A DNA stretch of 64,000 bases from contig NC_045139.1 of NCBI RefSeq assembly GCF_008831285.2, forward strand, positions 13,436,354 to 13,500,353, read 5' to 3'. A program made the position numbers and the translations under genes. The notes beneath the pieces were generated by a model, which did not search any database, was not told where the DNA came from, and saw only the letters and a list, made by a program, of their open reading frames with translations. Below are positions 36,873-50,700 of this stretch, one piece after another. The DNA comes from Nymphaea colorata. Lineage: Eukaryota; Streptophyta; Magnoliopsida; Nymphaeales; Nymphaeaceae. The first letter of the stretch is position 1; each line of letters begins with the position of its first letter.

Positions 36873-39800
36873 AGTGTAATCTTTTTTGTTATGATCTTCA
36901 CTTCAGATGGTTCTGTTGAAATAATATAAAAGGAAGAAGACATTGGAAGTAATCCTGGTGGCAGTTATCTCCACCCTTTCCTCCTTTAATTTAAAGACCC
37001 ATATACATAAGGTATGTGAAAGGTTCATGATCAGGGTGGTTATATAAACCTGCGCTGAATGAATGCAATCTCATGAAATGAACCTGCTCGAAAGTAACAA
37101 ATGAACTGATGTCATTCAAATATCAGTGCCACGAGACGTCCATCAGCGGGACAGACTGGAGTACACTTTCAGAGCACCGTTTATCATCTTGTGTTTGATA
37201 AAAAAAAATTCAACTCCCCAAACGATAAAGAGAACTACTCTTTTTGAGTAATGTTTATAGCACCTACAAATACTTCAGCCCAAGCTCTTTGAGAGAAGAT
37301 GGGGGAACGGCGGAACAAATTAAAATTCTTCTGTAAGAACGAGAAGGTTTTCTTAGGTTATTTATCCAAATAACTAGTCATCGATCCAAAAGAAAGACGA
37401 AGTTTATGCAAGTGAAAGATGTATCCAAATAATTTTCCAACTCTAAAGTGAGAAGGGATAGAGCAACGATATGTTTGATCAACACTGACGACTGTCCAGA
37501 TCGAGAACACCTGCCATTACATAAGAAAGATTATTGCATCATTATGAACTGGATACTCCTGCAAGAATGCCAACACACCATATGCACGCACCCACACTCA
37601 CAATCCACAGTAACTGAAACGTCCAACACCTTAATGGCTTTTCCAGCTAGCCCTAGGCCAAATGAAAGAAATCTCAAACAATTGTCATCCAGAAGAAACA
37701 CCTAAGAAAATACAAAAGCCGTCTAGTCTACATAGCAAACTGAAACGTCGCTTGGCAAATATGAGGGGGTGCAACAAGTTACTGGAGATTTCCTCTCCTT
37801 CAATCCTAAGGCCCCAAAAAGAAAACGTATACATGTTTTAACTCTAGCATCTCAGGACCTGAAGTTTTTCTGCATAAAACAAATTTTTTGTAGCAATTTT
37901 TTTGTCTAGCAGAAACAAAGCTGAATGTGGAAAGGAGAAACAAATTCGAAGCAAAAACACATCGATCGGTTGAGGAATGGGCGCGGCAGGTAAAAGATAC
38001 GTGCTGCCAGATCTCCCGTCTCTGGTGTAGTTTCCAAGCAAAATAAATCGAAAGCATGGGTGATCCAATTAGAAGTTAAAGAAATGGCTGGAAAACATGT
38101 ATAATTAGGCTATCTTCGTTGGGAAATGATAAGGAAATTCACAAAAATTTTAACATATAAATTTTAAGATGTAAGCAGAAGGAAAAGGGAGAAAACAACT
38201 TACTTGGTCTTCTATAAATCACCAAACCAATTAAACAGAAAAGAAACCTTCTTCCACAGAAATCTTGTCGTGAGGAATGAAGCCTGGTCCGAGATCTATC
38301 TCCTAACTTCCTAAGTAATAGCGCAAGAACTTGAGAAAAGAATTTCACGAGAACCAGGAAAATGCTTTTAGTAGTGAGAGATCTTGGATCAAACTTCATT
38401 CCGAACAACAGCTTTCTTCTCTCGCTCTCTCTCCCTTTGAGACACGCACATACAAGAAACGAAATTCATGGTCGACTTGGGTAAATACTAAATAGGCAGG
38501 GAAGGAAGGAGAGAGCTTATTAGTTAGAAAAGCGCATGATGACAGGTCACATTAAGCATTGTATACTGAAAAGATTAGTGGGTTTTCAAGGAAATCTTGT
38601 CTTCTTCTTAGAATGACCGTCACTTTTGCAGGCAAGTATGCCAGTAAAAAGAAACACCGGGAACAACAAACTAGGTAATTGTTGTGCGGGTCTCCTTTTA
38701 TGTCAAATATAATAATGAAAAAGCTGTGATAGGAAAAGCCCACCAACGAGAAGGATTTTTGTGAGGCCAAAACAGAAAAAAGGGCCACCGTCCAAATCTT
38801 AGCATGATATAATAGTATAGAAAGAAAGAAATCCCATCAATTACGAAATGATTGCTTTTATTGGGTTCCCATGGAGATCTCAATGGGAATGGTGAAAACT
38901 TTAACTTTTTTTTACCGTGACTTGGACCAATCCGATCTGGAGTTGGAAACCCAACATGCAGGAGAGTTTCACAGAGAGAGGGTTGATGCCGAGGGATGGT
39001 TTTAAAGTTTTGGTAATGATTTTTTCACGTCTTTCTTTTTTGACTAGTTGATAAATGGGGGAGTAGTTAGGAGTAATGATGCCCTCGTAACGTTTGGCGT
39101 TCTAACTGATTCTCCTGAAAATTCCACGAGACATGATCCTCATCCGTGATGATATTACGATCCCTTGCTTTGTTAGAGAGATCACTGCACGCTGTGCGTG
39201 CTCAGTAAACGCACATGTTTTACTACAGTCGGTTTTCTACTGCTTTTCACTTGTGGTAAATATTGGATCCAATCATCAGCCTCTTCCAGCACCATAATTG
39301 CCCGACATGGCAGCAAGGGCATTAGGCCCCACGACGCCTGAATAGAGATCCACTGCCATAAATTCTCTGTGATCAGTATTATGAGTTTGCCTATGAGATT
39401 TCCCATGTTGGGTTGGGGGCCTTATTGGCGTGCGACCGTGCGCAATGTGTGCGTGGTGCATGCGCAAGTATGCAAGGTTTCTTTCCATTTGCAAAGGAAA
39501 CCGCCATGATTTTTGCAAAGCATCGACTGAAGAAATGCAGATACCACGAATATAGACACCTTCGAAATCATCTAATAACATTAGGGGCCGCCTAACAAGG
39601 AGTTAGGAAAACTTAACGAAAGTAGGTGTAGAGATTAGAATCACGTAATAAAGTCGGAACATGATGGGCGTTGCCCCTAACTACAGGATGACATCATTTT
39701 ACAATTGAAGCAACATCCCGACTGATCATACTTGATATGTCGCCTTCGAGCCCTCCATATTTAAACCGTTTCATTCCTAGCATAGCAGATGCAATCCCCT

Positions 39801-40099
39801 TTCAATATATATCAAAGTTCACGTCTGCTGGGGATTGAGAAGCCCCACAGCCTCAACACATTATGTATGTGTTGCAGTACTCTTCCTTGTACAATCAGTC
39901 AAGCCAATAATACATATACATATAGACAATGTTACCCTGCAAAGCAAGGAAAGAGCTACTTTGGGAACTAAAGATTCACGAGTAAGTGTAGATGCCCAAA
40001 TTGACAAGCCAGATATTGGTGTTCAAGATCTAACTGCGTCGGAACAGGCACGTAAGATGTGGATGTGCCACACCTACCTTATATGGGAATGTGAATAAT

Positions 40100-41020
40100 T
40101 AAGACAGCAGCTCCCATTATAAACAGGAGTCAGGCTGGAGATTCATAGACTTGAGAAACAAGGGCCCGGATCGCAATTAGATTAAAGGTTTGAGGCTTGA
40201 CGCCAGGCCAGCCGTGGCCGGCCCAGAGAACACTTTTAAACAGCCAATGTGCAATTTTCAAAGGGAAAACGAGTTCATCTACTGGATCACATGTTACCAA
40301 CGACAAATGGTAGTCGATGAGCCTTTGACCGACACCTGGTTCGAAACCCGGGAGGGTACGCCCTTTTGACTGTCATCGTGCCCCGAGTCCCGGCTGTCCG
40401 CTCATTCCTCCGTGTCACTCGAGCTACAGATTCTTGACAACCATGACATGTAAGTTTGGGAAGTGGTGTCTGCCATGACTGCATGACGGCCCCTTTCCTT
40501 CGAACAGCTTTGGAAATTGTTTTTCTTAGTGGGTTTGGACCGCACAAGCCATGTAACCATACTTCCACCATAGAGTACAAGAAAAAGATACTTAGATTGA
40601 ACCAAAGAGAGAACCAACGAAGAATTTTATAGAGGTTCGGATATGCCTCCATCCTCCCTCCCATGCGCACACACATAATCATGCTGAGGTTCCATTTTGC
40701 TTTTATGCTGTGACAATTTACGACAGGTGTTCAATAGGCAGTCGATCTATCCTTTTACATGCTCATTATCACTTCCCTTTCTCCGGTTCCTCTTCTTTAC
40801 ATTCTTGATTTGAGCTACCGTTTTGGCGTGCATCTTCTACATACAGGATGGAGGTTGAGTTTAGAGTGAAGCTCTTCCAACCTAGGGTAATATAGAGGTT
40901 TAGTAAGATAGAGGTTTAGTAAGAATGTCGGCCAATTGAAGCGATGTAGTGTGCTTGACCATAAGTTGCTTTTTTGGAGATTCGATCTCGAACAAGTGCA
41001 CATCTATCTTCCAACAATTC
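40100..41020 (-). mobile_element. Ty1/Copia retrotransposon remnant (RNase H end plus possible LTR)
   Basis: Read on the minus strand, 41012-40900 encodes KIDVHLFEIESPKKQ and then VKHTTSLQLADILTKPL. This matches the conserved C-terminal end of Copia polyproteins (family hallmark IDxHF...QLADILTK). Next come fragments like LEELHSKLNLHP, as in the end of Copia RNase H, in a shifted frame. A direct duplication of atagaggtttagtaag interrupts the frame near 40893-40922. Downstream, a purine-rich stretch near 40774-40800 could be the polypurine tract, and the sequence below it (with ctctataaaattc near 40630) could be a 3' LTR. LTR ends and target duplication were not established. The rest of the element is missing. 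Confidence 0.6.
40300..40360 (+). repeat. tRNA-like (SINE-like) box B segment
   Basis: The sequence TGGTAGTCGATGAGCC, followed about 25 bp later by GGTTCGAAACCC, resembles the internal A and B boxes of RNA polymerase III promoters. No full tRNA cloverleaf or anticodon arm could be drawn, so a SINE head or tRNA relic is likelier than a functional tRNA. It lies within the possible LTR region of the Copia remnant. Confidence 0.3.
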
Positions 41021-41794
41021 CAAGACTATCTTGTGATAACATTAGTGCTACTTATACAGCTGCTCACCCATTTTTTAAAGGCGCAAAATGAGGCATGTCT
41101 TCCATTCAATTCCCGTGAACACTGCTCACCCTTGTGGGGACGTACCCATCCTTGTGGCAGTGATCGCAATCTTTCCCCACTCTCTCTCTCAAAAGCTCTG
41201 TTGCCCATTTCTATCTTTGTCGCCTACTGGTGCAAGCCATGGAACTGTGCTGAATAGGACCCGGAACGACTTGAGAATCTGGAATGCGTGTGGTTTAGGA
41301 ATATGAGAGCCACTGAATTCAAAGGACGATACTTCACGAAAATAGAAAGGCTCTTGAGACGCATGATACATGGTTGTCACTACCACCACCACCCCTTACA
41401 AGAGTAAAATAGTGATTTACGTACGTACCCTTTCTTCTCTGGTAAGCACGAAATTATTCTATGGATCGGTCAGCAAATACAGCTCAGCAAGAACAGGAAA
41501 AGGAACACAAATCAACCCCCTTCAGAGAAGCGCCTGTGGCTTTCCTTTCAATACTAACCATGCATGCCCATGAATGATAAGGAAAAGAAGAAAAGAACGA
41601 TCAATGTTACTCTGCGATACATCAGATTAAATAAATAACTGATGTGAACCACGATGGTGATCCTACGCGAGATAAAATGGGAAAGTAAGCTCAGGGCATC
41701 AGAAAAATCCACTTTACAAAAGACTATACAGGAAAATGTACATGAATTACAGAGCAGAAGGCGAGATAAACTAAATGGTTATTGTACCCCATTG

Positions 41795-44700
41795 CTACTC
41801 AGGCTGCTTTTTTACAAGCTTGACACAACTGTAGTATCGTTTGAGATCTTTAATGGCAGCCTCCTCAATCTGAATTGCACGGATGGAGGAAGGAGCATCA
41901 GTCTCTGGTTTATACCAGCGGTTAGGGGTAGTTTCCTTTGGTGTATGACACAGTGCAGCCTCTGAAGGGGAGCCAACTGAAAATCCTTGGCTCCGTGTTT
42001 TTGGGCTGTGAGATGTAAACTGCATCTGCTGCTTTCCCTATACCCAGATAAATGATGGCATCAATAGAGTGGAACTCATGACTTTGTATTATGAATAATG
42101 CTAGTCATGCACCAATCAACTACCGAATGTCTGTATGCAATGTGGGTGCATATGTACACAAATCCAATCACGGATTCTTGCATTCAGTGTCGTGTGTGCC
42201 TAAAAATGATCCGTAACAAATAAACCAACTTTAATTTCATGATCACCCCGGTGGAGCTTCATCTACAAAATGAAAGAAAATCGTGTACCTGCTGCAGCTG
42301 GATGTCCCGGAGAGAAGGCCTACATAAAACTGGTGAACTGCCCGCTGCCGCCCAAGGTGGAGTGCTCTTTTCACACTCCGGGGAAGCAGGAGAACATGCA
42401 GATGCCACAGCTATTGGGGTTGAAACCGAACCAGGAAAGAAGGAACTCAACTTAATCAGCCCACTGCCTCCTTCTGCAGAAGATCCATCACCAACATCCT
42501 TAACCTTGATACCTGGAGGGCTTGGAGATGTTTTCTGTTCGTGTTGTATATCACGGAGAGAGGCTAACCCTTTGCAGAATTTGGCACCACCCCACGCCGG
42601 GCCCTCTGTTTTAGGTGTCAGAGGAGCAACCACTTCTTCGGGGTGATCATCTAGTGCCCCACTTAGAAACATGGATAATCCACCTTTTTTTCTAGTTTTC
42701 CGAGCTGAGGTAGTCTTAGAAGCAGAAGGTTGCTTATCCAGATGATGCACTGTAGATTGCCTGTCTGCCATCAGTGTCATACATTGATTATCGCCCACCT
42801 CATGATAAGAAATCTCTTTGACAGCTCCATCACTTTCCTTCGGTTCCATAACGACCTGCAATTTTGTCCATAGATGATCAAGTGAAACACAGTCACAGAA
42901 ACTATGATACCAGTTATTATAATCGGCATTAGGTTAAACTGAAAGTAGCAGAAGAATATCTGTTTCTAACCTTGACTTCAGAAACAAGGTTGTCTAAGCA
43001 GGAGGACCCTTTTATTGAGCTTGGTACAGTAACAAAACCATGATCCTCACCAGTTCCCGCAATGTCAGACTTATGCTTGCTTTTACGCCGATGCTTCTTA
43101 AGTGACCCCCCTTTCTTGCACCCTTTACCTTCTGCAAGAAGACATGATGAACTTCTTGCTGCCTCTGCCTCTGCCTCAAGAGGCAGACCCAGCTCAGCAA
43201 GAGCATTTTCTAGAGACTGACGAGTCTGAAGTTTTGCTATTTGTTGTTCATCCAGGGCATACCCATTTTCCTGCTTAGCCTCAAGTATTTCTATCTGTTG
43301 CAATTTCTTCCTTATGGCTCTAATTTGCTTAGAGATTGCTTGATCAACTTCACTTTTTGGTTGCAAAAACCCGACTCCCGCTCTCTGGACTTTCCAGTTC
43401 TTCCATGCTGAAGCCAGGTGGCCACGCAACCTTGGAGAACCAGTGTCACTGTCCTCTTCGCTGTTGACAATAGCTGGAAATGTAGCAGTTGGTGTGGGAA
43501 GCCGACGATGGCTCCAAGGCTCAGAGGACCTTGCATCCAAGGACTTCTCTAATTTTGCCAAAATTTCAGGTGGTGTATTCGCAATTGAAGGCGCCAAAAG
43601 GGAAAATATGAAGTTAAGGTTGTGGAGTGCAATATCCTGCACAAAGGATCGGCCACTTCAGAAGAACAAAGAAGCAAGTTAACAACGAGGGGGGAAAAAA
43701 ACCCTTAAACTATCAACATGTCATTTATTTTCATGGCATTGCTGTAAACAACAAGAGAGGCAGCTGTACCACCAGCCCTAATTTCTAATGGACTGAAAAT
43801 AAGTCATGTTAAAATGAAGCACAATGCTGCAGGGACAATGGATTAAAAGAAGTTAGAAGTATCCTCGCCACTTAATTCTGAACCATTTGTGTCAAAGAAT
43901 AAATTTCTGACTGCAGACTAAAAAAGGTAAGCATATGAACATTTGAACAGATCGACAGAGAGAAGCATCACCTAGCCGATGAATTTCTCAATGCAAACTA
44001 AAAAAGGCAATATATTTATACAGATCGACAAAGCATAGCCTAGCAGTTACAAAAATAACAAAGTACAGAACTGTTCATCACATAGTAACAGATCTCATCC
44101 TCAGCAATTCATAGAAAGCCTCCATTGGGAAATTCTTATCAAAGAGTGGCTCCCTCCATGATACTTCAGGAATATCTAGACAACCAAATATACATTGAAC
44201 TGCATAAAAATTAAGAAAAAGAGAAAACAACAGGAAGATACTAAATTAGCAAGATAATTGAGTAATAGATGCATTTATGTGAACAATAACCAATCATCTT
44301 AAAGAAACAAATCATTGTGCAGTCATTCAAAGACTTAGTACGTCAAATACATATTGGTTTAATTTCAAGTTAGATTCATGATTGTAAAGATGGAAAAAAA
44401 CAAGCTTGTTATGCTACCTCACAGTGCCTCCACAGCTCATCAGCTCCTACAGCATCTGCAATCTCAAGTAGCTGTACAGCGTTCCTGGGCTCTACAAGGA
44501 ACTCACAAGCTGCTTTTTGGCACAATAGCTTCAAACTTGGAACTGATTTATTTAAATTATTTATTTCTAAAGGAGGAATGGGATTTGTTTGAGAATTATC
44601 AAATATAAAGTCTTCATCTAACTCTTCCACTGGCTTATCAGCATCTGTATGTTGACCAACTTCAGTTGATTTTGGAGGATATTCAGGTTGATATAGGGAA

Positions 44701-47700
44701 GACACAATCAGTATATGCGCTTCACCAACAGAAACTGATGTTGCATGCTTGATTCCCTGCAGACGACAAGCAACAGGAGGTTCATCATCCTTGCATTTCT
44801 TTCCGTCCCATGTGTACACATCCCCAGTGTTTGAGACAGCAGCAGTCCAGTACTTCCCAGCTGAGATACTAACGAAATGTTTGCCACATGCCGAATAAAG
44901 CTGTATGAAGAAATATGAGCATTAAAAGACCATTCCCCTACTCTAAAACATAGACATACAGGTCAACTAAATGATTAATCATGAAGTACCGCTAACCTGT
45001 TGGCATTTTAGATCTGGATCCGATGATGTCCAAAAAAACAAAGCACCATCACTTGTGAGTGCCGTGCTATGAACCATTCCTGCTGCAACTGCAACTACAT
45101 GAAGACGCTCTACTCTGTGGAATTTTAAAGGAGCAGAACCTTTTTTCTTTGTATTTCTCGAAATGATCAGCCTTCTTGGAGTTACTAGGCGGTTGCCCCA
45201 GGTATAAACCTAGAAATGAATTGAAAGTTGGTAAACCACTAAAGCACCAAGTATGACAAGAAGGGAAAGACCAAACATCTAGGAGCAGGAACAAATTACC
45301 CACTCCAAAAACATTATTTTGCACCATATCACTTGATCTTTTGATTTTGGAGTGCTTGTGTGTGATCTTGTGTGTAGATCAAAGCAACAATAGCACTAAA
45401 AAGTAAAATAGCAAAACTGAGAAAGCACAGCCAAGGACTCAAACAAACCAAGAAGATCACCTCATGAAAAGACCAAGTAAATCAAATCGCTTGCCTTTAT
45501 ATGGGTTGATAGTCCTAAAACAACTAGGAAGTGTTGGGGAATGTAACCACACAAAATGAAGAGTTTAACTGAAAGTCAAACTACTTAGCGCTATTGGAAC
45601 TAGTCTGTAAATGCTACTTGTGCATTTAAATGTGCAAAAACAAAATATGGAGCAAAGGTTTTGCTCTAAATGAAAAGTCGACAATAGGGCTTGACAGGTA
45701 ATTTTTGATATAGAAACTGTGCAGATCATAATATTACCTCTCCATCTGTGCCTAAAACAACTGTGTGATACTTTGCTGCAGAAACTGATACAAATTGTTT
45801 GCCTTTCAAGTACTCAACCCCACGAGGCACATAATTTGAAGCTGAATTTGAAGTGCCATACCCAAGTTGTCCCTCCTTGTTGCACCCCCATGTAAATACT
45901 TCACCAGACTCAGATACCACAGCAGTGTGCTTGTTCGCAGCAGCAACTGCAATTATTTTGTTCCTAAGAGAACTAACACGCCGTGGTGTGGGTTGAGAAT
46001 CCACTGAAGTATAGCCAAGCTGTCCTTCTGCATGACAAGTTACGAATAAGTATTAGTAGCAGAAGAGAGAGGGAGAAAATTCCAATAGTTACAGCTACAA
46101 AGGCATACAGCGGGTCAAACTGTTACTGCAGTGACTGATCATGACTAGCTATACATTACCTCTGTTGGACCCCCATGTAAACACTTCCCCTCCTTCTGTT
46201 GCAACAACAGTGTGGTGTTTAGCTGCTGCGACAGCTCTAACACGTCGAGAACCTAATCCACTACTTAGTTGCCGAGGAGTGATAACGGCAGCCTGACCAC
46301 TATAATTGAAAATAGAAAATTATGTAGTTAGGAACTTTTAGACAGTCAAACTCGTGGTTTTTTCTCATTAACTACAAAATGATACTGCTTGACAGGCCCA
46401 TACCACATGCTCACAAAGAAAACATAATAACATGCTATCTTTTAGGACCAGGTGTTCCAAATGAATATGAGGGTTTGTCCAAACATGCAAAAACACTCCC
46501 AACCAAGCAACCAAACACGACCACAAAAAATAAAGATCAATTTACAAGGCTATAGTTTTCCACCTCTCCATATGCTACTGAGGAAAAGAATTTCACAAGG
46601 AAAGAAGAACTATAGCACACACAAGATGTCACCAGATGAACAAAAAACAAAGAAGCTAACATCGAAGTACATGTTATTTAAGAGGAACTCCGATTGTAAC
46701 TAATGTGCATATAAATAAGAAATAGAGATGCTTTACAGGATTCCAGTAAGAATAAAGCATTCATGAATGTAATAAAGAAGGAAGACGCAAGCCTATATAT
46801 AGGCAGACATGCACCACAAACACATACATGCATAATGACATCATTACATGGGCAGTCCAAAGGTCAAGTTCCAGAATGTGAACTTTTGCAGCAATATACC
46901 TATGAACGTCAAAGTCAGGGTGACCGAGGCGACCACCTCTTCCAAATCCCCAAGTATACAATTCTCCACTAGCACCAACAGCTACACTGTGAAACTTTGC
47001 CGCAGCAACAAATTTTACATGAGTGCCTTGTAGTGCATCAACTTTACAAGGCAGCTTTTGTATATCCGCCTTCCCAGTTCCGAGCTGATAGTTTGCACCA
47101 TTTCCCCAGCTAAACACTTCCGTAATAGCTATAAGTGAAAAAAGAGGAAGAGCATACAGTTCCAGTCATTGATTATCATGCAAAGGCAGGCAAACTAGAA
47201 ACGCCTACCATGTTGCGACCAAAGTTCATCAAAGAAAAGCTGATACAGATCCATGGATCTTAAGCATGTCAAGTGATGGTTCTTATACCTGAACCATCTT
47301 TAGCTCCAACAACCTGGCATACTGGCCCACAGAGAAGATCAACAGGGGTACGGCATTTGGAATCTTCCAATGTGAGAGATGCTCCTGAGTTGAGAAGAAC
47401 TCCAGCAACAGCAAGATGGCCAAAGTGGAGAGCTCTGTGTAGGCTAGTCCATCCTGATTCTCCATCCTGTAGAGGACTCAAGCAACAAGTAGGACCATTA
47501 CATTACAAGTCATCAATCAATACTAAGGAAAACCTCGCATCACATGGACCTTGTGAGAATGAAATGCAACTACACAAGTGATTGAACAATAATGTTATAG
47601 TTTTCACTCTGTTGCAACCAAATTTTTCCAATAGCAATGCAATCTTGACATGGTGCAATTTGGACAGAGTTATAGAAAGTACCAAATAAAAAGCTTCCTT

Positions 47701-50700
47701 GTAGCAAATGTCCCTATGAAAAGTAAAATACAAGTTCACTGGTTGCCTTCACGTTTGTCAATGTGGAATAAAAAATATATGAACTTTTACTATCACAAAT
47801 CGGCAATATAGGAAAATATTATGCAGGTTTCAAGCCGCCCATATACTATATAGCAATGTTATTTGTATCGTACGATACGCACGTGTATCGCACGATACGT
47901 ATCGTATAGGTCGAAGAAACCTATACGATACACATTCAATAAGCGATATGCGTGCTTATCGTACGCGTATTGCACGTATCGTGCGATACAAGGGCCAAAA
48001 CGCACGATACGTGCGATACACCTCCGTATCGTACGATACGGGAGTAAAATGAAAAAGGGGCCGTTAAAACCTACCCTCCTCTCTCTCTCTTTTCTTACTT
48101 CTAAACACTGCAAGAGACATGGGAGGGAGAGATTTTCTCCATTTGCAACAAGTTTTGCAGGTGAAAAAACTTTCTTTCTCGTTGTGGGGAGTTTGGGGAC
48201 AGTGAGAAGCTTGGAGAAAGAGGGTTTTTTGGTTTCTAACACCAAGAAGGTAAGAAATAACTTATTTTCGCCATTGAATCGTTCATTTCTCTTATTTCCT
48301 ACATTTATTTGTATGTTTTTACTTGTTTTGTGAAGATATAAGGTCGGATCCTGCATGGAAGTGGTGTACAAGGGTGAATCTCAAAGATAGGTTAAAAGTT
48401 AAGTGCAATTTTTGTAAGCAAATCATATCAGGAGGGATCTCTCGCTTTAAACACCATATAGCTGGTACACACAGCGATGTGACTCAATGCATTGACTCCC
48501 AAGAAAACCCATTGCCACCCTATGTAAGGCACTAATGTTTGGAGATTATTAATGTCGTGAAAGCAAGTAGGATTGAAAAGGAAATGCAAGATCCAGATGT
48601 AGGATATGGGGACCCATATGAAGAGGAAGGAAGCGAAGGTGAAAATGTTGAGCTCGAAGAAGAAGATGTTGGTGTCAGTTTGGGGACAGCTAAAGGGAAA
48701 GACATCATGCATACAGATGGTTCTTCTTCAACTGCAACCAGAAAAAAGAAGAGGTGCAAGTACAGTTTTACGAGGATGTGGCAGGAGTGGGGGTCGTACT
48801 AGTGGTGGTAGAGTACCTACTATGAAGTCGAGTAATATGTCTGGTTCGATCAAGAATTTTTTTCCCAATTATACTGTTGTTGGTGCTCATCCTGAGATTC
48901 GTACAACCATGTGTTCAAAGGATATTGTTGAAACAACAGATGAAACCATAGGAAGGTGGTTCTATGACGCATCCATGCCCTTCAATGCATCAAACTCTTT
49001 TCATTTTCAAGCTATAGTAGATGTGATTGCTACTGTAGGCCGAGGGTATAAAATGCCCTCTTTTCATAAATTGCGAGGTAAAATTCTCAATAATGTAGTT
49101 AGAGATGTCAAGGCATATTGTGATGAATTGAAATTGAGCTGGAAACAGACAGGATACAGTGTAATGGCTGATGGGTGGACAGACATCAAGAACAGAACAT
49201 TGGTAAACTTCCTTGTATATTGTCCCTTTGGTACAATGTTCTTAAAATCTGTTGATTTGTCTGATACTCTTAAGACTGCTGATGTTTTGTTTGAGGTTTT
49301 TGATAAAGTTATACAAGAAGTTGGGCCTCAAAATATCGTGCAATTTATCACTGATAATGCAGCAAATTATAAAGCTGCAGGTGAAATGTTAGCAGCACGA
49401 TATAGGACATTTTATTGGAGCCCATGTGCTACTCATTGTGTAAATTTAATGCTTCGGTATCTTGGTGAAAGAGATTATATGAAGTTGACACTTCAAAGAT
49501 GCCAAGAAATCACGAAGTTTATTTATAATCATGCTTATGTCATGAATTTGATGAGAAAATTCACAAATGGGGCTGAATTGATTCGACCTGCACAAACACG
49601 GTTTGCTACAAATGTTTTGACTGTGCATGGTATAGTCAAGCAAAAAAAATCCTTTCAGGCAGATGTTTTCAAGTGATGATTGGGCTGCATATCCACATGC
49701 CTATAAAAGAAAGGCTACGACAGTTGTCGATACCATATTCAATGCTGACTTTTGGGAATCATGTGTGAACTTATTGAAGAATTGTGTACCTCTAGTGAAA
49801 GTCCTCAGATTAGTTGATAGTGAAGATAGATCTTCTATTGGATATTTATATGAGGCTATGGACAGAACAAAAGAGGCCATTAGAGATAATATGAAGGGAA
49901 AAAAGAAATTGTACATGCTTATATGGAAGATTATAGATGAAAGGTGGTTTGGACAAATTCATCGCCCACTTCATGCAGCAGCCTACTACCTAAATCCTGC
50001 TATTAGATTTCTTCCCACTTTTAAGAAGGACAGAGAGGTTGAGTATGACATATTGGATTGTATTGAGATATTAGTAAGTGATTATAAAGAACAAGAAGCT
50101 ATCCATGTATCGATCAACAAATATGATACTAGTTCTGGTAGCAAGGGGAGAGACACAACAATGAGATGCAGATCATCTATGCGTCCAGGTATTAGAAAAA
50201 GGGTCTTTATACTTTTTGGTTGTTATTTCATTTGTTCTTTATAGCTTCTACCTTCTCATATATTTATTCTATTTCGTTTTTACTTTCCATTTGTTATTAG
50301 ATTTGTGGTGGGACAGGTTTGGGGTTGATTGCCCATAATTAAAGATGCTTGCAATTAGAATCCTCAGCCAAACATGTAGTGCAACTGGATGTGAAAGAAA
50401 TTGGAGTTGCATGACCTTGTTTACGTCCACAGTAAGAAGAGGAATAGGCAGGAACATAAAAGGTTGCATGACCTTGTTTACGTTCGTTATAATATGAAGT
50501 TGAGACAAAAGTAAACATTTGTTATGCAAAATAGCAAATTCTAATATATATTTTAATTTCTAACAATTTGTTAATTTTTTCTCTTGTTAGGCAACTAGAA
50601 ACAACATCTATGAGGAAGCATCACACTCAACATGATCCTATCAACATTGACCATTTTGATATATTAGATTCTTGGGTTGAAGGAGAACAATCTACAATAC

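Larger units (their letters stand above)
30466..41794. other. Long spacer between copy C and the ankyrin-RCC1 gene
   Basis: About 11 kb with no host gene that I can support. It is AT-rich with many short open frames on both strands. The longest (33717-34193, minus, 158 codons) shows no family motif. It contains a MITE, a (GC)n tract and a Copia remnant, listed separately, and otherwise anonymous sequence. The nearest 300-500 bp to 41795 should be the 3' flank of the ankyrin-RCC1 gene. Unannotated non-coding RNAs cannot be excluded from sequence alone. Confidence 0.55.

Noticed and set aside
40300-40360. Functional tRNA gene
   Set aside because: A box B-like motif is present but no acceptor, D or anticodon arms can be drawn.
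42239-42646. Plus-strand open frame of 135 codons
   Set aside because: It is the antisense shadow of the exon 42855-42289 of the ankyrin-RCC1 gene.
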